From assembly GCA_036897095.1 (NCBI GenBank), contig JAYMSP010001982.1, forward strand, positions 1-27,185: 27,185 nt of DNA. Reading direction: 5' to 3'. Source of the DNA: Plantago elongata. Its lineage: Eukaryota; Streptophyta; Magnoliopsida; Lamiales; Plantaginaceae. Under the pieces are notes generated by a model, which made no database searches, was not told the origin of the DNA, and was given only the letters and a program-made list of their open reading frames with translations. Made by a program: the position numbers and the translations under genes. Shown in pieces: positions 20,915 through 27,185 of the stretch (its first letter is position 1; the number at the start of each line of letters is the position of its first letter).

Positions 20915-23654
20915 ATGATTGCCATAACATCTCACCTACTTTTGCCAATCTTTCTAGTATTCACAACTTCAATTTCTGCATATAATTTCCCCATTGCGAA
21001 GCCAAACTGCATTGATCAATGTGGTAAGGTAAGCATTCCGTTCCCATTCGGCACCACGCAGGATTGCTACAAAACAGACAGTTTCAAAGTCGTTTGCAAC
21101 GAATCTTACTATCCGCCAAAACTGTTCATGAGAAATAGTACCACGAGAGAAATCTTGGATATTTCGCTAAACGGGCAACTCAGGATCATGAAACGTATTG
21201 CCAAGAATTGCTATGCTCAAGATGGAAGTCTGATTTTTCATGAGAATCCAGGTTTCGATCTGCCAGACCTGTTAACAGTCAACAACACTGCGAACAAGTT
21301 CACTATCATAGGCTGTGACAGTTACGGCTACATCTCTGGACGACAACTGAGAGACAGATATTACAGCACAGGTTGTATTGCGACGTGCCGTAAGTTGGAT
21401 GACATGCCAGACGGGTCTTGTGTTGGAATTGGTTGCTGCCAGGTTTCCAGTATTCCTGATGAAGTTTGGGAAATAGACTTGGAGCTAGGGAGTTTTAATA
21501 ATCACACACAAGTTGCGGGCTTCAATAATTGTAGCTATGCATTTTTTGTTGAAGAATGTTCTTTTAGATTCTCACACGAAAATCTTACAAATTTACAACA
21601 TGTAAATAGGCTTCCTATGTTGGTAGATTGGGTTATTGGGAATGGGACGTGCAAATCGACTTTGAAGAATTCCTCAAGTTATGCTTGTACAAGTCCAAAT
21701 TCGGAGTGTTATATGCCTGATAATGGAGATGGTTATAGATGTCGATGCAAGACGGGTTATCAAGGAAATCCTTATCTTAACAGTGGTTGTCAAGGTATGG
21801 TCTCCATGAAATTTTTAACAGAAGTTCTGTGTTGATTGCAACTCCTATAAGTTTTCAGAAACTTAATTAGAAATATACCAAGTATTGTTCTGCTATGACT
21901 TTATTTTAAGATTCTAAATTTGAATTTTTGTAGTTTTTTCAGATCCAGTTACAATCAGGTGGATTTGATCCATTTATACTAGAAAGTGTTGGTCTCAAGC
22001 CTGAAATGTTCTCAAATGCAAGATAATTGATATATTCTTATGTTAGGTTAATTCAAACCTTTATATCTAAGTTCGGTTTGACAGATATGAACGAATGTGA
22101 ATCTCCGTTGCTTAACAACTGTACAAAGAGGTGTGTCAATTTGCAAGGGGGCTTTGAATGTCGTTGCCCCAAAGGGTATCGTGGTCATGGAATAGGCCCA
22201 GACGGTTGCACTCGTATCGAATCGCTTGTATACAGATGGGTTGCAGGTCAGATATATGAATCGAGTTCTCATCTGCATGTCTTTCGATTATGCACTTAGG
22301 ACTTGAAACAAGCTGATATTTTTTTCCGTGTATATTTCTAGTTTCCAGTTGTTCTCTGTTTATTCTAGTCCCACTATAGACTTTGTAGTTGCCTGCTTCT
22401 CAATGTAGTGAGAGATTTGGCAACTTTTGAGCATATTCTTTGATCATTGAAACAGGTGTTGCAGTTGGACTAAGTGTCCTGCTGATAACCGGATGCTGGT
22501 TCTACATTGTAGTCAAGCGGCGAAAGGCAGAAAAGACGAAACAAAAGAACTTCCTACGGAATGGTGGCAAGTCATTACAGGAAAAACTCAAGAGACAAGG
22601 ATCAGCTGATGTTGCGAAAATTTTCACTTCATCTGAACTGAAAAGGGCTACGAATAACTTCCATAAAGATATGATTGTTGGTCAGGGAGGGTATGGAACG
22701 GTATACAAAGGATACTTAACAAATGATACTACGGTTGCCATCAAAGTGTCCAAGGAAATCGATCCCTCACAAATAGAACAATTCATCAATGAGATTGTTG
22801 TTCTTTCTCAAATTAATCATAGACATGTGGTCAAGCTCCTTGGTTGCTGCTTAGAAACACAAGTACCACTTCTGGTGTATGAGTTCATCGGCAACGGGAC
22901 TCTGTTTGAGCACCTCCACAATCACGCAAAGAAGCGTTCTCTTGATTGGAACTTGCGTTTAAAGATAGCTATAGAAATTGCTGATGTGCTTTCATATTTA
23001 CACTCAGAAGCTTCTATACCAATCATACACCGAGATGTCAAGTGCACTAATATCCTCTTAAACAACGATTTCTCGGCTAAGGTGTCAGATTTTGGAGCTT
23101 CAAGATTGGTTCCTACTGATGAGACTCGAGTGTCCACTGTGGTTCAGGGAACCCTCGGCTACCTAGATCCTGAATACATGCAATCAAGCCAGCTGACTGA
23201 GAAAAGTGACGTTTACAGCTTCGGTGTAGTCCTCATTGAGCTACTGACAGGTATAAAGGCCTTCCGATATGATGTGCCAGAAGAGGAGCGCAATTTGGCA
23301 TATTATTTCCTCTCGTGTCTAAAGCAAAGACGTTTAGCTGAAGTTCTTGACGGGATTATTGTGTCTGATGAAAATCAAGAGCAACTAGTTGAAGTTTCTA
23401 CGCTAGCGCAAGCATGCTTACATGTGAGAGGAGAAGATAGGCCGAGTATGAAGGAAGTGGCTATGGAACTTGAAGGCCTAAGATTAGCTACAGGAAAACA
23501 CTCTTGGTCCAAAAGGATTGAACAAAAAGTTGAAGATATTGAAGCTAGTTATGGTACAGCCTTTGATGGACTTGTGAAAGTTGACAGTTTAACAAGTACA
23601 AGTACAGCTTATGATAGCACAAGAGATCATGCTGAATTAAGTGGTGGAAGATAA
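20915..23654 (+). CDS. Wall-associated receptor kinase-like protein W3, intact
   Basis: Three exons: 20915-21794, 22085-22246 and 22456-23654. Both introns (290 and 209 bp) are GT-AG and phase 1. The product is 746 aa. I chose the ATG at 20915 because it directly precedes a signal peptide (HLLLPIFLVFTTSIS) and aligns with the W4 start; the frame is open further upstream, with another ATG at 20842. The ectodomain has the GUB_WAK motif CIDQCGKVSIPFPFG, an EGF-like region ending exon 1 (YRCRCKTGYQGNPYL), and a calcium-EGF module in exon 2 (DMNECESPLLNNC). A membrane helix follows (VAVGLSVLLITGCWFYIVV), then an RD Ser/Thr kinase: GQGGYGTVYKG, VAIKVSKE, HRDVKCTN, DFGASR, GYLDPEYMQS and DVYSFGVVLIELLTG. 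All key catalytic residues are present. The Ser/Thr-rich tail of about 60 residues is unrelated to that of W1. It is the only complete member of the W2-W4 subtype inside the window. Confidence 0.93.
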
Positions 23655-23939
23655 TTAAGGGATATATTGTTATGCTAGCTGATTAAGTGATGTTTGATTG
23701 AAGTCCAATTCAGGATCCTTAAGTTTCTGCATATTTTTTGAAGGATTGTCATTATTCCCTCTAGTGTTTTTTCATGTATGACAGATATGTTTCATAAATC
23801 TAATTAGGCTTATGTTTATTGTTAGCATGGAATTTGTTTAAATGTAAGCTTCTATCTGCAAATTGCATGTTTAGTACTATGAGAGGGTGTTACACTGATT
23901 ACCGTGCTTAGAAGGGTTTTTGTTTTAAATGCAATTTCT

Positions 23940-24789
23940 ACGTATTATTAAAGAAAATCGTGTACAATTCCACATAAGTACAACAACCAAATCGCACCTG
24001 CTGACTTACGAGTTTTCAAGGAGACGCCTGCATCCATTTGGCTCCGAGAGTATGCTACGAAAAACTGTTATCACAGCCAAGCTATTCCAGACACGGATTG
24101 GAAGCGGATCTTTGTTGCAATTGTTTGGGAGATATGGAAATCCAGAAACTCGTGGGTTTTCCGTCGTAAGAAGGAACCTAGTAGTGTGATCCTCACTCGC
24201 ATCAAGCAGCTTAGTTGCGATCTACATACTCATATGCCTAGGAAGAAAGGGACAAGGTCACATCAGAAATGGATGGCTCCACAAGAAGGCTGGGTCAAAC
24301 TAAATGTGGACGGCAGCCTCCACACTTCAACAAATAAGGCAGGAATTGGATGTGTTCTCCGGGATAAGGATGGTGCCTGGATTTGGGGACTCGCCAAGCA
24401 AGTGCAAGCTGCCTCATCAACAATTACGGAGCTGCAGGCGCTTCACTTAGGCCTCGAACATGCTTGGCTTAAAAGATATCAACGAATTGAAGTGAATATG
24501 GATTCGCAAGAAGCCGTTAACCTTGTCTTGGGGGTGATCAAGCTGCCTATTAATGAGCCAATGTTGACACAGTTAGTTCTCAGACTGCCGGAAGTTCTTA
24601 CATCTTCCCTGGGAGATTAATCTTGTATGGTCTACAAGAAGCATAGATCTTGTCAAGTTAGCAAAATTAGCTTGTTTTAATTTGGTCGGAGTAATCCTTT
24701 GGAATACACCTTCAAAATCCATTATACCGTTTTTCAAGTTTGATAAAGTCTAAGGACTGATCGTCAACAATACCAAAAAAAAAAAAAAA
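23940..24789 (+). mobile_element. 5'-truncated plant LINE remnant: RNase H domain and poly(A) tail
   Basis: One frame is open from about 23946 to 24620. It contains WKRIFVAIVWEIWKSRNSWVF, a segment typical of the C-terminal part of plant LINE polyproteins, and then an RVT_3-type RNase H fold: first Asp in KLNVDGS, Glu in TELQALHLGLEHA, and second Asp in VNMDSQEAV. The frame then shifts near 24588: another frame continues with FLHLPWEINLVW and VKLAKLACFNLVG, which parallels the usual C-terminal LAKLG-type ending, but the last catalytic Asp region is degraded. A run of 15 A residues at 24775-24789 marks a likely retrotransposed 3' end. No reverse transcriptase or endonuclease is present, so it is dead. 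I found no convincing target-site duplication. Confidence 0.8.
24775..24789 (+). repeat. Poly(A) tract, probable LINE tail
   Basis: Fifteen consecutive A residues lie about 50 bp after the stop of the second RNase H frame, in the orientation expected for a plus-strand LINE. Confidence 0.7.
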
Positions 24790-25097
24790 GATCACATAAA
24801 AACCACTACAAAGTAAACTAAAATTCAAAAAATAAAAGTTACTAATACATTAACCATGCTTCTAGTACCAGTTTTGTCCAAATCCATAAAAAGAGCCAAT
24901 TTAGCATCCAAACATCCATTGTGATTTCCCAACGAGGCTTGTAGTAAGTCCATACTCGATAACATGTTAACCAATATTATAAATAAAGTGACTGCCGTTA
25001 CCCAAATAATAATGTATCCTTCAAAGATTTATGGAGGAGTCTATCGCTTCTTCTACCCACATTTTCTGAACCTTTTGTGTCATCAAGAATAGTAGTA

Positions 25098-25560
25098 CTA
25101 GTAGAAAGGGTTCCAGGTCAATTTATGATACCACTTGGGACAAATTTTCTTCTTCTGTCTGCTGTTACATACTTCCTTTGATGAAGACTCCTCTGAACTA
25201 GAAGGAACTCTTGCATAGTAATCCACATGCCCACTAAAGTTTCCATCAACAAAGGCATCAAAAGGTTTGCCTTTTTCAGAGCTTGAAGCTACATCTTCCT
25301 TGTCACTTTCACTCGACGAACCATGGCATGAATTACTGTTTTCAGTTACAGGACTAGAAGATAGGGAAGGAGTCTGTAAACTAAGAACCGGAGCCACAAG
25401 AGAATCCTCAACAATATCATCAAACCCCTCATTCTCTACAAGAGTTAAAAATGGATTTTTGTCTAGAAACAGAGGAGAGAGTAAAATTTCAGTCGGAGGG
25501 AGGTGCAGGACTGCAGGGGCTAGCTACTACTACTACCTTCACCTCGCTCCAAAACACCAT
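25098..25560 (-). CDS. Unrecognised Ser-rich protein frame, 5' end uncertain or broken
   Basis: The minus-strand frame is open from an in-frame TAG at 25524-25526 to a stop at 25098-25100, about 141 codons. It reads through acidic and Ser-rich sequence (CHGSSSESDKEDVASSSEKG, FVDGNFSGHVDYYARVPSSS) to a basic, aromatic C-terminus (KWYHKLTWNPFY). The composition is unlike random AT-rich DNA and suggests a true coding exon. There is no ATG in frame near the start. An ATG at 25558-25560 opens MVFWSEVKVVVVASPCSPAP in a frame offset by one base, with the switch near a short GTA microsatellite. It may be a frameshifted gene copy, or a last exon whose upstream exon I cannot see. I do not recognise the family. 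It sits between a LINE tail and the W4 promoter block. Confidence 0.4.
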
Positions 25561-25616
25561 CTCTACCTCTACTAACAACACTCTTAGACACGAAAGTAAA
25601 ACCGGTGCTTAGAAGG

Positions 25617-25935
25617 TTCTTTCTTGTCTTTGAGCAATTGGAATATACAGAGAGTAAAACCAACATGACTAACAAGAAAAAGTTGTAATGAAACTATTAG
25701 CCCAATTGTGGCATCGACATTTTTGGTATAGAAGTTAAACTCTGCATTTTGGCCACATTACAACAAATATATGTTAAGACCACGATATCCAATGAGAGAT
25801 CAAATCAGAATAGATTAACAAATATGAAAGAAAGAATCAGCTCTACAACAGTCACAGTTCTTAATAATTTGCTGATTATTAAATCATGTGTACTACTATA
25901 ATATTAGTGAATGTTGCATTCTAGGTCAACCTCTG
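25617..25935 (+). repeat. WAK upstream block, copy B (partner of 16498-16790)
   Basis: Starts at TTCTTTCTTGTCTTTGAG and follows copy A upstream of W2 in the same order of shared words, ending with the conserved AGGTCAAC. Weaker similarity may go on to a GCCTGATGAGAT near 26005 that corresponds to the W2 leader. Confidence 0.75.
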
Positions 25936-26029
25936 CAAGCCAAGTTATACTCATTAATCAACATATAACCATTCTTGTATAGTATAAATTAAGGACAAAG
26001 AAGGCCTGATGAGATCCATTAAACAAAAC

Positions 26030-26126
26030 TCAAAACTCGTTAATAAAAATGCACGAGTTTTGATAGCTACAGATGTACAGAGTGTCTATTTGGGAAGCAA
26101 TTTGAATTGGCTTTTCCCAATTCAAA
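26030..26126. repeat. Two adjacent perfect inverted repeats
   Basis: TCAAAACTCGT (26030-26040) pairs with ACGAGTTTTGA (26053-26063). TTTGAATTGG (26101-26110) pairs with CCAATTCAAA (26117-26126) around a 6-base loop. Both lie in the long leader or promoter interval of W4. Their function is unknown. Confidence 0.6.
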
Positions 26127-26306
26127 CCAATGATGCTGTTGAGAACTTATGGAAGGAAATCAACATTCTGATTTGTATTTTAACTAGATAGAAGATTCGT
26201 TTAAAGAATATGAGGTGTAGTTTGTCTGCATGAAGACTTGAATTCAAGCTAAACGAGAGTTTTAATACCACATCTCACGTAAAAATTCAAAGATGTGTTT
26301 AATGCA

Positions 26307-26525
26307 GTTATTTATATTAATTTTTCAATATACCAGCACCTTGTTTTGAACCAAACTTATCACTAATTAAAGATTTAACGAGTTTATCAACCACAGTCCT
26401 TGTTGAATTGACAAGTTATTTATACTAATTTTTCAAATATATACCAGCACCTTGTTTTGAACCAAAGTTATCACTAGTTAAAGATTTAACGAGTTTATCA
26501 ACCACAGTCGTTGTTGAATTGACAA
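26307..26525 (+). repeat. Tandem duplication, 108 and 111 bp, in the W4 upstream region
   Basis: Copy 1 is 26307-26414 and copy 2 is 26415-26525. They share long words such as CCAGCACCTTGTTTTGAACC and GATTTAACGAGTTTATCAAC, and differ by a few substitutions and a 3-base ATA expansion. It lies about 90-300 bp upstream of the W4 TATA box, so it duplicates any regulatory site it contains. Confidence 0.92.
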
Positions 26526-26611
26526 GTTAGCTTGCTCCGACTATTCTCAGTTCACACAACCTTTTTTTAATACTAATAAAGAGCAGTTTCCTCCCACTAG
26601 TGTAGTAGTAG

Positions 26612-26621
26612 TATATATAAG
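26612..26621 (+). promoter_or_regulatory. TATA box of WAK gene W4
   Basis: TATATATAAG lies 172 bp upstream of the W4 ATG and is identical to the W1 TATA word. A second candidate, TATAAATTA at about 25983, corresponds in position to the W2 TATA-like element within the duplicated block. Confidence 0.5.
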
Positions 26622-26792
26622 TAGTGCAATAATGTTGTCAAGTTAAACCATCCATCCTTACTCTAGTTTATCAAATTCAAAAGCCCACCAAATCTACACA
26701 AGTTAAAGCCACCAGGCTTGAATATAAATTCAAGGCCTAATTAGCCATTTTTGCAAACATCCAGTTCTTGTGCATTCTAAACACAAATAATC

Positions 26793-27185
26793 ATGATCAC
26801 ACCAAAGTTCCATATTCTGCTACTTGTTGCATTCCTTGTACTTGTAACACCAAATTTCATTTCTGCTCAAACACCATTGCCAAGTTTTCCAATAGCATTA
26901 CCCAACTGCACCGATCGATGCGGCGACATACGCATTCCATTCCCATTCGGCATCACGGAGAATTGTTACAGAAACATAAGTTACAGGGTCATCTGCAATG
27001 AAACTTTAAGCCCTCCTACTCTCCTCCTATATAACAGGAACAGGACCATGCCAATCCTGGATATTTCGCTAACTGGCCAGCTTCGAATTATGACACCAGT
27101 AGCACGAGAATGCTTTTCCCAGGGTCAACTTTCTGATAATAATGAGAACCTATTTACACTGCCGTTTTCCCTGACAGTCAACAAC
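26793..27185 (+). CDS. Wall-associated receptor kinase-like protein W4, 5' part, runs off the window
   Basis: The ATG at 26793 opens 131 codons that stay in frame to the last base. A signal peptide (FHILLLVAFLVLVTPNFISA) is followed by the galacturonan-binding region CTDRCGDIRIPFPFG and by SLTGQLRIM, both aligning with W3. The Cys-x-x-x-Cys-Gly motif is intact here, unlike in W2. The start aligns with that of W3 (ATCATGAT context). The EGF modules, membrane helix and kinase must lie beyond the window, so intactness of the whole gene cannot be judged. Confidence 0.9.
   Translation, partial: MITPKFHILLLVAFLVLVTPNFISAQTPLPSFPIALPNCTDRCGDIRIPFPFGITENCYRNISYRVICNETLSPPTLLLYNRNRTMPILDISLTGQLRIMTPVARECFSQGQLSDNNENLFTLPFSLTVNN

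Noticed and set aside
23901..25617. Similar words (accgtgcttagaagg and accggtgcttagaagg) flanking the LINE and the orphan frame, as a target-site duplication for one 1.7-kb insertion
   Set aside because: The longest exact match is 12 bp, which is expected by chance in a window this size, and the LINE poly(A) tail ends 0.8 kb earlier, so the flanks do not fit one LINE insertion.
26009..26191. A plus-strand frame of 60 codons upstream of W4
   Set aside because: Low-complexity composition containing two inverted repeats and no domain; most likely non-coding leader or promoter sequence.

Overview
The window looks like AT-rich nuclear DNA of a flowering plant, probably a eudicot. The evidence is plant-type receptor kinases, short GT-AG introns, a Stowaway-like MITE, a miniature LTR element with an initiator-Met-tRNA primer site, and a plant LINE remnant. 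I cannot name the species; an asterid is a guess.

Layout. 1-1.7 kb (minus): a small two-exon nuclear gene for a cytochrome c oxidase subunit 7c-like protein, with an unresolved open frame at the left edge. 2.2-5.45 kb (minus): an intact two-exon, 1006-aa LRR receptor kinase of subfamily XII (the EFR/FLS2/XA21 group) with a non-RD kinase. 5.45-8.1 kb: gene-poor DNA holding a 0.6-kb TRIM-like LTR element and a possible SINE. 8.1-11.2 kb (minus): a second LRR-XII gene, broken by a net 4-bp deletion in its kinase. 11.2-12.95 kb: a bidirectional intergenic region with one clear MITE and one doubtful one. 12.95-15.36 kb (plus): intact three-exon wall-associated kinase (WAK) gene W1. 15.48-16.4 kb: a decayed copy of the head-to-head LRR/WAK arrangement, made of an LRR-kinase fragment, the divergent promoter and a WAK start-codon relic. 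16.87-19.45 kb (plus): WAK gene W2, frameshifted at its first conserved cysteine motif. 20.9-23.65 kb (plus): intact WAK gene W3. 23.9-24.8 kb: a degenerate LINE RNase H domain with a poly(A) tail. 25.1-25.56 kb (minus): an unrecognised Ser-rich reading frame. 25.6-26.8 kb: a promoter block duplicated from upstream of W2, plus a 108/111-bp tandem repeat. 26.79 kb to the end (plus): the 5' part of WAK gene W4.

Biology. This is a mixed cluster of surface-receptor genes. Non-RD LRR-XII kinases typically sense microbial peptides, and WAKs typically sense cell-wall pectin fragments. The two families sit head-to-head and have duplicated together, with intact, frameshifted and relic members side by side. 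That is the pattern of a birth-and-death immune-receptor locus. Any regulatory or functional coupling between the two families is inference; the shared intergenic region and the joint duplication are visible in the sequence.
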